In this document: in pieces, positions 1 to 12,051 of the stretch
Layout of the letters: the number at the start of each line of letters is the position of its first letter
Numbering within the stretch: position 1 is the stretch's first letter
Assembly: GCA_013350335.1 (NCBI GenBank)
Contig: CM023539.1
Span: 12,090,302 to 12,154,301, forward strand
Direction of reading: 5' to 3'
Length of the DNA stretch: 64,000 nt
Source: Chimonanthus salicifolius
Lineage: Eukaryota; Streptophyta; Magnoliopsida; Laurales; Calycanthaceae
The notes under the pieces: model-generated
Told to the model about the DNA's origin: nothing
Seen by the model: the letters and a program-made list of their open reading frames with translations, nothing else
The model's database searches: none
Translations under genes and position numbers: made by a program

Positions 1-540
1 AATCTATGGGCACCTACCTAGTGAGTCCGGCCGGCTAACTCGGTAGATAGCCAATGGAATTTCATGAGGGGTTGATGGGCTTGTTATGTTTGTGTTGTTC
101 GTTAGGCCAATTTTTGCGCTTAGGACTGCGGGGAGTGCCTGGAGTTTGAACATAAATGCATACGAGTACTCTTGTTATTATGATATTCTGCATTCGTACA
201 TATAATAACCACTTATGTTACTGACTTGTGATAAGCATTATATCTTCATTGGGCTGGTTAGCTCACCTCTTACCTTTCAGGTACCCAATCGCGGAGGGAC
301 CGTGCGGGCCCTTTGAGTAAGCACCAGGGGAGAAACGATAGTAGTTAAGCATTTATATTCATGTTTATGTTTTAAACTTAGAGACTCTAGTTTATATGAG
401 CTTATTAATACATGCTCGTATGGATGACTGTATAATTATGTTCAATTAGTCAAATGTCGTTAGTTATGCTCTTGACTTTTGAGCTTGTGGTTTATGAACG
501 GGAGGTAGTACCCGTTTTCAAAAAATATATATATATATAT
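1..540 (+). repeat. Chromovirus-type LTR fragment
   Basis: No gene is seen here. Bases 240-330 match the conserved block found at 27815-27900 in the intact chromovirus LTR of this window (GGGCTGGTT then GCTCACC, a GATCG or AATCG stretch, then GGGCCC and TTGAGTAAG). The order along the strand is the same, so this is the 3' half of a related LTR in plus orientation. It fades into an AT microsatellite at about 523-542 and its true 3' end is not present. Relation to the Tekay/Del group is by this homology only. Confidence 0.6.
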
Positions 541-719
541 ATAGAATATTAAAATTACCAAAATGCCCTTTGAGCTACAGAGCTAGAAACCAGGAGAACT
601 GGGGCCCACCATGGAGCCTACACAATCCTCACTGCGACCAAAACACCAAAAACAACTTGGAGATCCACAAAACTTTCTAAGATCCCAAAATATCGGGCCG
701 GGTCATTATAGGCCTTGAC
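541..719 (-). repeat. Chromovirus LTR 5' end, inverted
   Basis: Read on the minus strand this begins TATAATGACCCGGCCC at 719 and parallels the first 180 bases of the LTR at 25669: the same 'GGGCATTTTGGTAATTTT' stretch, the same 'GTGGTGGGC'-like block, and the same spacing. It is therefore the start of a related chromovirus LTR, facing the opposite way to the fragment at 1-540. The two pieces meet at the AT repeat near 525-545. Confidence 0.6.
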
Positions 720-1464
720 ATAATTGCAAGCAGTTTTAACAAGATAGATGGAAGTACGATGCGAACAACAATATCTGAAAAAACGCTCAGCAAGATCTGG
801 CTTCAACAGCGAAGAGCACCGACTTGTGATTAGGAAACTCTAACTGCTTGATAAATAAAAAAGGATTTCTAAAGGCACCAGACTGCACTAAAGATGTGGA
901 GAATAGAAAGCGGCGCGGCGCGGCACGGCAGCAACGACAAACAGCCACAGCTAGAGGATTGATCGATGAAAGCAGAGAGGCAGAGGAGGTGTTTGGCTGG
1001 TAGATCTGGCGAGCATGAGGATCATTGTCACTCTTTGGCCAAGAGAAAATAGGGACGGTCCAAAGAAGGCATGCAGGAGATGAACATCAGCGTCAACAAG
1101 GAGAGATGATTCTGCAGAGACGGAAAACCCTCTGTCTAGATCTGTAGCAGAGGAAAAGAATCTGAGATCTGCTAGATATTTGCTGAGAAGATGGATCACT
1201 CAATATGAAACAAATTTGCGGAAAGCGTTGCAGTAGATGAATCTGTGTTGACAGATTTGAGAAAAGAATCCCCCGCACCTCTTTCCAAGGACGAGAAAGT
1301 GTTGGTGGAGATATCTCTCCCTCCCTCTACCGATGTATCTCCTCCGGTATAGGGAGAGAAGAAGAGGTGTTTTGATTGAAGGGCTCACTCAATTGGATCT
1401 AATTTTGGCTGATACCATGTAGAAAAATAAACCGTGTATTGTATTCAACTCTAAAGTTATTACA
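720..1464 (-). mobile_element. Copia-type 5' fragment with PBS
   Basis: On the minus strand an LTR tail ending TTTTTCTACA (1418-1464 on plus) is followed directly by TGGTATCAGCC (1407-1417), a primer binding site of the initiator tRNA-Met type. The leader then runs down to about 720. No gag frame was recognised; the short ORFs at 951-1388 have no family motif and are treated as leader. The LTR is cut at about 1464, where a different LTR begins, and the element is cut again at 719 by the chromovirus fragment. Confidence 0.55.
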
Positions 1465-1467
1465 TGT

Positions 1468-1913
1468 TGTTAGTGCCCCGGCTTGCCGAGTCACCTATTT
1501 GTTAATTCCATGACTTAGGTGAAGTATTGCCTCGGAAGGTTCAAACCAATAAAACAAGACTCAAGTGGTGGTGAAGACTAAAGATCAAGTTGGAGAATCA
1601 AGTATCACCATGTGTATGGCAATCACAAAGGTAAATTGGCCATAGATGACTTTAAGTTGAACCCACACCCTTAGTAGACCTTGCCTAGGCTTAGTGGAAC
1701 ATGTTGGTAATAACATAACCAAGCCTTGGTGCACCCTAGACAGTCACAAAACCAGATGGGATAAACATTGGAAAACTGGTAAACTGTTAGGTCGGCTCGT
1801 CGAGTCCACCGACCCATCAGTGAGATAGGACAGGCCCGTCGTGGTCGTCAACTGTCGATCGAATTGACAAGGACTCTGGAATAAACACACTGTCACATCG
1901 GGGTTGCTCTCTG
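1468..1913 (+). repeat. Large copia-type LTR, segment 1 of 3
   Basis: Starts TGTTAGTGCCCC, the same start as the opposite-strand LTR whose 5' end lies at 46516. Both then share a block around 'CCATGACTTAGG' / 'TCTATGACTCAGG'. The sequence is rich in short CGA-type words such as 'GTCGATCGAATTGAC'. It is interrupted at 1913 by a solo LTR and resumes at 4938. With segments 2 and 3 it sums to about 1.76 kb, close to the 1.8 kb of the copy at 44702-46516. A SIRE/Maximus-like copia assignment is inferred. Confidence 0.6.
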
Positions 1914-4900
1914 TGTCACGTCCCGCTTTCTAACACCTAAATGGTCGTGATCTGACTACATAACTTTAAATCACTTCTTGACCTGAATAGGTTTTACATC
2001 ATAAATCCGTGGCTATTTTTTTTTTCAAATAAATATACAAACATTTACAAGACATCGGATTCCTTATGACCACAAGCTACTAAATGACATAACATTTCCA
2101 TTCACCATTCCATATAACTTAGAGAGATAAAATATTCCATCACATAAAGATTTCTAAAGTCACCAATTTACTCACATTCCCAGACTAACCAAAATACATA
2201 ACATCCTCAAATTTACTCAATACTTGAATTTATTATTCAAGTCTCAACAAACCAAATAAACAAATAAACAACTTCCTCAAAATAATTCAAATCAAAATAA
2301 ACATCTGATCTATGCTCTAAGTACTAAATCTGTCAATAAGCTATTCGATTGTAAACACCCTCCAGCGACTCCTCGTTTTCTATGCCTGGTTTTGATCACC
2401 ATCCAGACCAAAGTCCAACGGAGTGCCTGCAATGTAAGAGATGAACTCCATACCCAATGAAAAAAAACAATAGCACTTACATGTATATTATCACCATTCA
2501 TTAGACAAGATCTTGTTCAAATCTCATATCATATAGCATAATTTCCAACGTAGATAAGCAAATTATATTCAATGCATATAATCAATGCCCTATATTCAAT
2601 CCTATATGCAAATGCTCAATGCCCGCGCAGCTCAATCTATTACCACATCCATTATTTCCATGTCAAATCTCATGATTTGCCTAAATGACTCAGCTTCGAT
2701 TTACTGGCCATCCTGACAAACCATGTAACACCATTGCGCGCCATCACCAATGTGACCAAATAGCAAACCAGGACCCAGTAGCCATGATCTGACCGGTCTG
2801 TCACTTCATTGAACCATGACCCAACAGTCACAATTTGACTGGCCTGTTGCTCTAGCGAAACAGGATCCAACAGTCACATTCTGACCGACCTGTCCATCCC
2901 AATGGCACAAGACCCATCAGTCACAATTTGACTGGTTTGTCACTCCCACAGACTGCATTCCCATACCTAATCCCAATGAATATGAGAATGACATGCTTAA
3001 TGCAATGTATAATACGTATTATTTCTACCATCATACCACCATTATCCACAACGTACTATAATTTCCAACTACATACTCCAAGAATTATAGAATCATTCTA
3101 AGCATAATTTACAATGCATCCACATATTCCTTAACATAACAGCATGTTCGACCTTACTCTAGCATGCGTATTATTCCAATAACACTATATATCGTAACAC
3201 CTTATAAAATAGAATAATACCACTAATACCGATAATGATACAAAAATAATAATAATCTTCCACCTCATGGTTTGTTTTCTTTTCTCAAAGCTAGTTTAAG
3301 TCAAAGTAATTGAAATTTTAAAAGCACCAGTAGTGTGACACAACATTGGTACATATAGATAATTTTAAATAGTTAAATAAGTATAAGACAAATCTCATGA
3401 TTTAAGAGAAGGTAAATGAGGACTATTTTGGAGAAATAACAAGTGATTACCAGTTAGAGTTAAGTAACATTTTCATCAAATTATTATTTAAATACAATTA
3501 GAGTCGTTACTTTTATTAAATCAAATAATTGAATTAAAGTGGTAAGGGTTTCTAGATTTTCTACCATACACATACCAGACGAGAAAGTAAATTGATGAAG
3601 GCCATGAAAATCAATTGAAAAGGGGTTGGTTTTCTAAGAGGAGGACTAACCATAAGTGATGAGTTAAATCAAAATTTTGAAATAGCAAAACAAGCTAGAA
3701 GGACTTGTAAAAGTAATAAGGTAAAACCATATGCAAGTCAGAAATCTCTTTTGATTAATTACTGTACAGAAATATCACCCCTATCATATGCATAAAAGAG
3801 GTCTGAGAACCCATTGGAAAAAAAGTTCAGGTCCGGTTCAAGAAGCGATGGTTTCTGGCCCAAACAATCCCCAAAATCAACGATTTTGTAGACTGAAATA
3901 TCAGTCCTAAGTATCATCGGTTTATGGGTTGATTTTCCTGATTTTGTAAACTATTTATTGTTTTGATGTTGGAAGCAAAGAACAGGATTAAAACAATAAC
4001 AAGATAAGAAGACTTACCGTTTGGGAGAATCGTCCACTGCTAAACACTGGTTGGAAGTTGTTCTTGCTCGGTTTGTGTTGATGATTATCAGAGAGGGAGC
4101 GAGAGGGTTGCCGATGGGGAGAGAGTGATTCTAGATTAGCGATGCACGGAAGAAGAAGACGCAAAACGCGGAGGAAGCGGAGAGGAGAACACGATGGAAG
4201 CTTGATTTAAGAATACCCTTTCGTGTATTACTAGCACAAGGGGTGGTGTGGATTTAGGAAAGTGTAGTTGGCTTAGGATTAGAAGTCCATCCGTGAGTGT
4301 GTTTCATATAAATATAAAAAGGGATATCGAGGGTAAGTAAAAGAAATTCAAGAGAGGTGTGGGTCCCAAAAGGTTCCCACAATTTTGGGTTGGGAAATTT
4401 CTATATTCTAGAGAGTATTTATTTTTAAAGCATACCCAACTAAATAAATCTCAACGTGAACGAATTTCAATTAACCTCACTGATTTCTATTGTAAATTCA
4501 ACCAAGAGTGTGGGTTCCAAAGGGTCCACACGATTTGGAGTATCCTATTTATAAAATAAATGTATATATATATATATCTTAGTAAATAAATCTCCATGGG
4601 AAAGAATTTGAACAAAACTAATTTCTATGATAAATTCAACCAAAGAATGTGGGTCCCATGAGTTCACCTAAAATTATTGATATTAAATTTACAAATTTGT
4701 AATTGACTAATTCTAAATGAAATTCCCAACCTTGGGAATTAAATCTAACTTGCTAATTTAAATTTTCCATTCACTGAATTTCAATTCGAAGAGGGTAAAT
4801 TTGTAAGTTTCTAATTGAGAAGAAGGTGTGTTTTTCCTAAATAATTTTAATAAAATAAAATAATATACTAATAAAAACAATGTCAATTTCTAACTAATTC

Positions 4901-4932
4901 TACCCACTTTTGCTTTGGGTCGGGTCACTACA
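1914..4932 (-). mobile_element. Solo LTR, 3.0 kb, gypsy type
   Basis: On the minus strand it starts TGTAGTGACCCGACCC and ends GGGACGTGACA, so it has TG...CA ends. Both sides carry the 5-base direct repeat CTCTG (1909-1913 and 4933-4937), a clean target site duplication. No gag or pol motif occurs inside and no second LTR, so a solo LTR left by LTR-LTR recombination is the simplest reading. A block at about 2400-2470 resembles the conserved 'TTGGG...CTCTTAC' region of chromovirus LTRs. The small ORFs inside (2310-2870 minus, 4359-4559 plus) have no recognisable product. Confidence 0.8.
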
Positions 4933-4937
4933 CTCTG

Positions 4938-5351
4938 ATCGATCGTATCGAGTTCACCTACCCCTCTGTGTTACAGGACCGATCCATCGAGGTCTTCGAT
5001 ACGTCGAGCAAGGTAAAAGATGAGTTCTGGAACTTAGAACTCTGGGGTACTCTTAGAACCGATCCATCGATGTATAGACCCATTGAGAGTACCACGACAG
5101 ACCCATCGAGGTCATCAACACGTCGACCGGATTGACAGGGGTTCTGGATAAAAACTCAGTAAATCTGCCTCAGCCTTAGATCAGGTGTATCGTGACTGTC
5201 GATACATCAAGCTGAACCCAGTCGACACATCGTCATGGTCGACATGTTTTTCTGGGTTGAAAGAGTTCTGGTTGAGTAGAACTCTATATTTTTCAGGCTG
5301 CTCTTAGATCTATACACTCGGGTTGGTCGATGTATCGAGGGAGGTCGACAT
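4938..5351 (+). repeat. Large copia-type LTR, segment 2 of 3
   Basis: Continues segment 1 across the solo LTR. It contains many diverged copies of a short word around 'CGATCCATCGAGGTC' and 'TCGACACATCG', the same vocabulary seen in segment 3 and, in diverged form, in the opposite-strand copy at 45650-46200. It stops at 5351, where the 3' LTR of a minus-strand copia element starts. No gene is seen. Confidence 0.55.
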
Positions 5352-5480
5352 TGATAGAAACTAAGAATCCATAGTTTTACCATTGAATAACAATAATATA
5401 TATATACAAAGTAAGCCCTAAGTGAAATATAACAGAAGGACTAAATTACCCCTATACAAATAAGATAATCTAACTTAACA
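5352..5480 (-). repeat. Copia A 3' LTR, short
   Basis: Minus-strand sequence TGTTAAGTTAG... to ...TTCTATCA has TG/CA ends and lies just downstream of the pol stop, after a purine-bearing stretch (GAAGGCGGG). At 129 bp it is short for a copia LTR, so the far end may be truncated. No matching 5' LTR is present in the window, so the length cannot be confirmed by comparison. Confidence 0.55.
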
Positions 5481-5493
5481 CCCGCCTTCAAAC

Positions 5494-7663
5494 TCACGAT
5501 TGTACAGAGTTGATCATCAAGAGTTTGCTAAGAAGAAATGCAAAACGTGTAATAGTATGAGACTTTGTAAAGAAGTCAGCCAATTGCAAGGTAGAAGTGA
5601 CAAATGGAAGAGAAATTGTGCCCAGCTGAAGATGATGACGCACAAAATGACAGTCCAACTCAATATGCATTGTGCGCTCATGAAAAACGGAGTTATGTGC
5701 TATTTGAATAGCACTCTTATTATCACAATACATAGAAGTGGGTGCACAGAGAGAGACACCCATATCTGCAAGTAACCAACGAAGCCAAACGATCTCAGCT
5801 GTGGTAGAAGCCATAGCCCTATATTCAGCTTCAGTAGATGAACGAGCAACAACATCCTGTTTTTTGCTTCTCCATGAAATGAGAGAGTCGCCCAAGAAAA
5901 CACAGAAGCCAGTAGTAGATTTGCGATCAGAAGGATCACCTGCCCAGCCAGCATCAGAGAATGCACGGAGCTCCAAAGTAGATGACGAAGAAAATAACAA
6001 ACTCTGATGTATAGTGCCTTGAAGATATCGCAAAATACGAAGAACGGCTGCCCAATGAACATTGGTTGGTGAAGAGATAAACTGACTCACAATATGAACG
6101 GCATAGGCAATGTCAGGCCGCGTAATAGTGAGATAAACTAAATTGCCCACTGTAGTACGATACAGTGTTGGATCTGGCAAAGGCACACCATCAGAGGAAG
6201 TATAATGAACGTTGAGTTCCATAGGTGTGGCAACAGGTCGAGTGTCAGTAATACGAGCTCGGTGAAGAACATCTGCAGCATATTTAGATTGAGAGAGAAG
6301 ATAACCTTTTGGTGAGGAGGCAACTTCTATCCTAAGAAAGTAGCATAAGGGTCCCAAGTCTTTCATGTCAAACTTGTTGTGCAACTGTAACTTCAACAGG
6401 GCAATACCATCAAGATCATCACCTGTCAAGATCATGTCATCAACATACAAAAGTAGAAGGATACGACCAGCAGAGGTGGAGCGAACAAATAAAGCAGAGT
6501 CATGAGCACTGGAGTGAAAGTCAAGAGACTCAATCACTGTGGAGAACTTGTCAAACCGTGTACATGGTGCTTGTTTGAGACCATATAGGGCCTTTCGAAG
6601 TCGACAAACGTCTCCAGGACAATGAACAACACCTGGAGGAGGAAGCATATAAACTTCTTCAGAGAGATCACCATTCAGAAAGGCATTTTTAACATCCATC
6701 TGTGTCAAAGACCATTAACGGACTGAAGAAACGGCAAGTAAAGTACGAACGGAGGTCATTTTCGCAACAGGGGCAAAAGCCTCTTCGTAATCAATACCAT
6801 ATTCCTGACTAAAACCCTTAGCAACTAAGCGAGCCTTGTATCGCTCCACAGAACCATCAGACCTGGTCTTAATCTTATACACCCATTTGCAACCAATTGC
6901 ACGTTTGTGCGAAGGAAGAGCTACCAACTCCCACGTACCAGTCTTGTGTAATGCAGAAAGTTCCTCATCCATTGCCTGTTGCCATAAAGGATCACAAATA
7001 GCCTCCTCATAGGAGGTTGGTTCAGAGAGAGTATGAATGGATGTGAGAAATGAAGAAAATGAAAAGGAATAACATGAATAAGCAAAATCATCAAAAGAAT
7101 AGCCAAATCGACTAGGAGGCTTACGGATTCGTGGAGGTTAACGAGAAGTAGCAAGATCCTCATCAGCAGAGGTCGAAGGAGATGCAGCTGCAGAAGAGGG
7201 AGGAGAAATATCTGTAGAAGGCAAAACATCAACAAGAGTAGAAGAAATAGAAGGAACAGAGTTAGGCAAAGCAGGGACATGATCAGACGCAGACAAATCA
7301 TCAATATGAGAGAATGGGTCAATAGATATAAGCTCAGACATACCAAGAGTGCGAGAATGGGAAGGAACATAATAGAAAAGAATATGTTCAATAAAAGCAA
7401 CATGACGTGAGACATACAATTTCTGTGCAGTGGGATCATAACAGCGATATCCTTTTTTACCCTCACCATAACCAAGAAAAACACACAGTGCAGACCGGGC
7501 AGATAATTTTGTGAGCTCATTGTGCGGACGAAGGACAAAACATGCACAACAAAAAACTTTCAAGGAGAAATAGTCTGGAATTTTGCCATATAAACGTTCA
7601 AATGGGGATTTGCCAGAAGTGATAGCAGAAGGGATTCTGTTAATCACATGAGTAGCCACGAGA
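5494..7663 (-). pseudogene. Copia A pol: integrase end, RT and RNase H
   Basis: The minus strand reads in one frame from 7659 to 5494 with only two in-frame stops (7138-7140 and 6715-6717). The order is that of Ty1-copia pol. First comes the integrase C-terminal part (ATHVINRIPS, then GYRCYDP). Reverse transcriptase follows, with YKARLVAKGFSQ, QMDVKNAFLNGDL and the catalytic YVDD at about 6436-6447. RNase H is last, with SDAGWAGDPSDRKSTTGF and SSTEAEYRAM. The product would copy the element RNA into DNA and integrate it. Gag, protease and the integrase catalytic core are missing: the frame is cut at about 7663, where the 3' LTR of copia B begins. The ORFs at 5700-6062, 6138-6323 and 6921-7547 on minus are shadows in other frames. 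Confidence 0.85.
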
Positions 7664-7664
7664 G

Positions 7665-7864
7665 AAAGAGAGTATATTATTTCACTGTCATTTTTCTATA
7701 TACATCGGAGATATATTTATAAGAGAAAAATACAAGAATGAGTTCTATTTAGAACTCAGAGACCCGAATGAGTTAGGACTCTGAGACCTAATGGAGTTAG
7801 AACTCTGAGACCTAATGGAGTTAGGACTCAGAGTCCTACCCATCCTCTCTTTTCCATTCCAACA
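7665..7864 (-). repeat. Copia B 3' LTR
   Basis: Downstream of the copia B stop the minus strand has the polypurine tract TTGAGGGGGAG followed at 7864 by TGTTGGAATGG, a typical 3' LTR start. The far end is unclear: ...GACA at 7686 or the junction with copia A near 7665. Inside, at about 7767-7836, a 24-base unit ('AGTTAGGACTCTGAGACC' plus TAATGG) is repeated about two and a half times. Confidence 0.65.
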
Positions 7865-7871
7865 CTCCCCC

Positions 7872-10800
7872 TCAAGTAGGTGCGAAAATGTCGATTGAGC
7901 CTAACTTGGACAAAATATCTTGGAATTTAACAGCGGAGAGACTTTTTGTGAAGATATCTGCTAATTGTTGATCACTGCGAACAAACGGAGTAGAAATAAC
8001 ATTAGCTTGAAATTTTTTCCAAACAAAATGACAATCTACCTCAATGTGTTTGGTTCTCTCAAGAAACACCGGATTTGAAGCAATGTGAATGGCAGCTTGA
8101 TTATCATAAAACATTTGCGTTGGCTGATTAGAACTAAAACCCAAATCTTGCAATAAGGACCGAAGCCAAATAACTTCACTGGTGGTTAAGGCCATTGTAC
8201 GATATTCTGCTTCTGCACTTGATCTTGCAACAACACTCTGCTTTTTACTTTTCCAAGTTACCAGATTTCCTCCCACAAATGTATAATATCCTGTTGTAGA
8301 TCGTCGATCGATTGGACAACCTGCCCAATCAGCATCAGTGTAAGCAGTAATGGAACTATTTCCATTCTTCCGCATCCATATTCCCCTTCTTGGAGAACCC
8401 TTCAAATATTGTAAAATTCGATTAACAACATTCATGTGAGTAACTGTAGGTGCATGCATAAATCTGCTGACTAGACTGACTGCGTAGGAAATATCTGGCC
8501 TAGTGATCGTAAGATAAATCAATCGACCAACCAACCTTTGAAACTGACCAATATCAGATAACAATTCTCCATCATTATCAAGCTTACCTCCACTGTCAAT
8601 TGGAGTATCTGATGGTTAAACTCCCATCTTTCCAATATCCTGCAACAGGTCCAGCACATATTTTCTTTGATTAAGAAATATGCTCTTCTTTGAGTAGGCA
8701 ACTTCTAATCCAAGAAAATATTTTAAGACTCCCAGATCTTTGATGGCAAATCTCTTGTGCAGTAGAGTCTTAAGTCTTCTAATTTCATTTTTGTCATCAC
8801 CTGTGATCACTATATCATCAACATATACTAAAACAACAGTTGTACCACACATACTTTTTTTTACAAACAACGAGGAGTCAGCCGCACTCCTTTTAAGTCC
8901 ATTACTCATGAGAACAGAACTGAGCTTAGCATACCACGCACGGGGAGATTGCTTAAGTCCATATATGGCCTTTTTCAGCTTGCACACAAATCCAACTTTG
9001 GATTCTTGTGAATGTCCCGGTGGAACACTCATGTATACCTCCTCTTCTAGGTCACCATGCAAGAAAGCATTTTTTACATCCATCTGAGATAATTTCCAAC
9101 CCTGATTTGCTGCTAACGAGAGAATCACTCGAAAAGTGTTCATCTTTGCAACAGGTGCAAAAGTCTCTGTGTAATATTCTCCATATGTTTGTGTAAAACC
9201 TCATGCAACCAGTCTTGCCTTGTGTCGCTCCACAGTTCCATCACTTTTATATTTGATTTTGTATATCCAACGACACCCAACTGTCTTCTTTCCGATAGGC
9301 AACTTGACTATATTTCAAGTTTTATTATCATCAAGTGCTTGTAATTCTTCTTTCATTGCCTGTCGCCAAACAAATATGGAATTAGCTTCACGAAATGTCT
9401 TTGGTTCTTGTTCACTGGACATTGCACTCAAGAAGGCCAAATGAGACGGAGTAACATTATCATATGTCAGAGAAGCCTCCATTGGGTATGATACAGCATG
9501 GTAAGTGAAGAAATCTTTCATTCCTTTTGGAGGACGAGTCTCTCTACTCGATCTCCGTAATGGAAGGGGAGAGCCTGTATGTCAGTTGTTGGAGAAATCG
9601 GCTGAATGACTGCAGATGTAGTCTCAGTAGAAGTTGTCGGTATTTCAATTGATGCAGACATTGGTTGGTTATTTGGAGATATAATCACCGTATTTCTGCT
9701 AAAAGAGATATCATCACTTACAGTAGGAAGAGATACCAAAATCAGATAAGTTCTCCCCCTGGGACCGATTCACAGAATCACTATGAACTGAGAAATACAC
9801 TTCAGATTCAGCGAAGCGCACATCACGGGAGACAATGAGCTTGCGAGATGCTGGGTCATAATAAATGTACCCTTTCTGTGAAGAAGAATAGTCGAAAAAG
9901 ACACATCTGACAGATCTGGCATCTAACTTGTCATGATGAAGGGGTTGGCGGTGTACATAACAGACACACCCAAACACACGCAGATGCGACAAAACAAGCT
10001 TTCTATTCTTCAGCATTTCCAATGGTGATTTAAAATTGTTAACCAGACTAGGAAGTCGATTAATCAAATAGATGGCCGTCAGAACACCATGAGACCAGTA
10101 CTTCTTAGGAATATTCATTTGAAACATAAGAGCTCGTGCAGTTTCTAAGATGTGATGGTTTTTCCGTTCTGACACACCATTCTGTTGTGGTGTACCCACG
10201 CAGCTAGTTTAATGAATGATGCCTTGGCTATGAAAATATTCGGCAAAATTAGCATTGACATATTCAGTGCCATTGTTAGAGCGGAAAATTTTCACCTTGG
10301 AATGAAATTGGGTAGTGATCATGTTGTGAAAGGCTTTGAAAGCAAGGAACACCTCATTCTTAGATTTGAGTAAGTACAACCATGTAACACGAGTACAATC
10401 ATCAATGAATAAAACAAAATATTTATAACCATCATAAGAAGCAACTGGAGCACTCCATACATCAGAATGAATCAAATCAAAATGTTCAACAGATTTAGAT
10501 CTAGAAGAAACAAATGGTAAATGAGTTTGTTTAGAAAATTGACAGACATCACAAACACTAGACGGAACAGAAACAAAAAGAAAAAGATAAGACAAAATAC
10601 GACTTGAAGGATGTCCAAGCCGTTGGTGCAGGATGTGACTCTCTACTAAGTTCGTGGCTTTGTAGGCCTTAGTAGGTGAATGTAGCAAGTATAACCCATT
10701 GGAATACGTGCCTTTACCAATCGTCCTCTTGGAAGTTCGATCCTGAAAGACGACAGAGTTAGGAGAAAAAATGACATCACAGTTCAAAGCATTAGTAAGT

Positions 10801-10978
10801 TTTCCAACAGACATGAGTTGAGTTGGAAAGGAAGGGACAACAAGAGCAGTAGAAGAGACGCTATTTGAAAAAAAATCAATTTGACCACGGCCGGCCACAG
10901 GAACCACACTGCCATTGGCTAGATAGACATCATGTTTACGGGATACATTCGTATTTGTCAACATATCGAACGATGGAG
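7872..10978 (-). pseudogene. Copia B pol: integrase, RT, RNase H
   Basis: A second minus-strand copia pol, distinct in sequence from copia A. From high to low coordinate it has a gag-pre-integrase domain (ESHILHQRLGHPSSRIL, then CDVCQFSKQTHLPF) and an integrase core with DLIHSDVW, IDDCTR, RSNNGTEY and PQQNGVSERKN. RT follows (QMDVKNAFLHGDL, YVDD near 8814-8825), then RNase H (YTDADWAGCPIDRRSTTG, SSAEAEYRTM) and the C-terminus LADIFTKSL. Breaks are in-frame stops at 10209-10211, 9315-9317, about 9200 and 8616-8618, plus a frameshift near 9735. The upstream end is cut at about 10978 inside the protease/pre-integrase region, where large-LTR sequence resumes. It is dead but young-looking. Plus-strand ORFs at 8740-9444 and 10185-10373 are shadows. 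Confidence 0.85.
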
Positions 10979-11879
10979 TGTCGACACATCGAGGTGGTTG
11001 ACATATCAATCATGTTTGTAAATTGTTCCGTTGGAAGCAAACTTAAGTCGCAACGGCTATATAACGGTCATATTTTGGGTATCGACACATCGACAATTTC
11101 GGTATGTCGACGACTTGGTGTCTGGATTTTTGTGTTTGCATATATATTCTCCAAACTGTGATGAGTTTGGTTGGACACTTGGAGAGATCTTTGAATAAGA
11201 AAATCCAAAGGCATTCCTAGAGATCCCACCTCCTCTCTATGGACCTCACTTTCGAGAATCATTTTCAATCCAATCTTTTGATTGAGATTAAGAGAGAGAG
11301 AAAGAGAAAACCAAGCCTAGGATCAATTTGCAAATCCATATCCCAGCAACCTCTCATAGATTGTGATTGTACATACTCAGAGGATATTCGTCATCAAACA
11401 ACATCACATTGGGACATTCTTAGGAAGCACACATCTACATCAAGAGATCTCAACAAGGCAAGTGCTTCTAGTTTGATTTTATTTTTATAAATCAATCTTG
11501 TAAAGTGGATTAGAGAGGGTTTACTCTTAAACCACTATAAAAAATAGAGGGACAATGACGTAGACCGAGGTAGGTCGAACCTTTCAAAATCTTCGGGGAG
11601 TTGGTGAAATTCTCAACCAATTTATTAGGTGGAAATCCTAATCTATTTGTGAGGGTGTAAGTCCCCAGATAGCGAATTCAGGATAACCCAAGGTTGGGTG
11701 AGTCCTTAGAGTGGATATAGGATGGTTTACTCCGAACCACTATACATTTAGTGTTGTGGGTGTTGTCTTTTATTTGTGCAATTGCTATTTCATATTGGCA
11801 CACTTTCGTATCACACAACACACTTATCTTGATTAATTAGTTTAAACCACTACAAATCATTTTAATTAATCAAGAAATT
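10979..11879 (+). repeat. Large copia-type LTR, segment 3 of 3
   Basis: Resumes with TGTCGACACATCGAGG, matching the word content of segment 2. The later part, for example 'GAAGCACACATC', 'CTCTTAAACCACTATAAA' and 'GGTGGAAATCCTAATC', corresponds in reverse order and strand to 45000-45350 of the opposite copy. A TATA-like stretch lies near 11138-11146. The LTR does not reach its expected CTAACA end; it stops near 11879 at another LTR. ORFs at 11068-11490 fall within it and are not considered genes. Confidence 0.55.
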
Positions 11880-12051
11880 TGTGAAGACCACAAAACGTGG
11901 TGATTGCTCTATTGACATGTATTTATAGCCTCTTGCCGACCCTAGGGCTATCACAATCAAACTCTAAGTCTAATCTATCTTAAATCAAATATATCTCTTA
12001 TTAGAGATAAATTCAAGATAATAATACTAATTAACTCTAATTATTCCAACA
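11880..12051 (-). repeat. Short copia-like LTR
   Basis: Minus-strand ends are TGTTGGAATAATTAG and GTCTTCACA (172 bp, TG/CA). A TATA-like CTATAAATACATG lies inside (about 11913-11928). Just upstream on the minus strand is a purine-rich run (GAAAAAAAGAGAGAAA), compatible with a polypurine tract, so this may be a 3' LTR whose element extends above 12052. No exact flanking duplication was seen. Confidence 0.4.

Noticed and set aside
6921..7547. 208-codon minus-strand ORF rich in Leu
   Set aside because: It is an off-frame shadow of the copia A pol reading frame; no motif and very biased composition.
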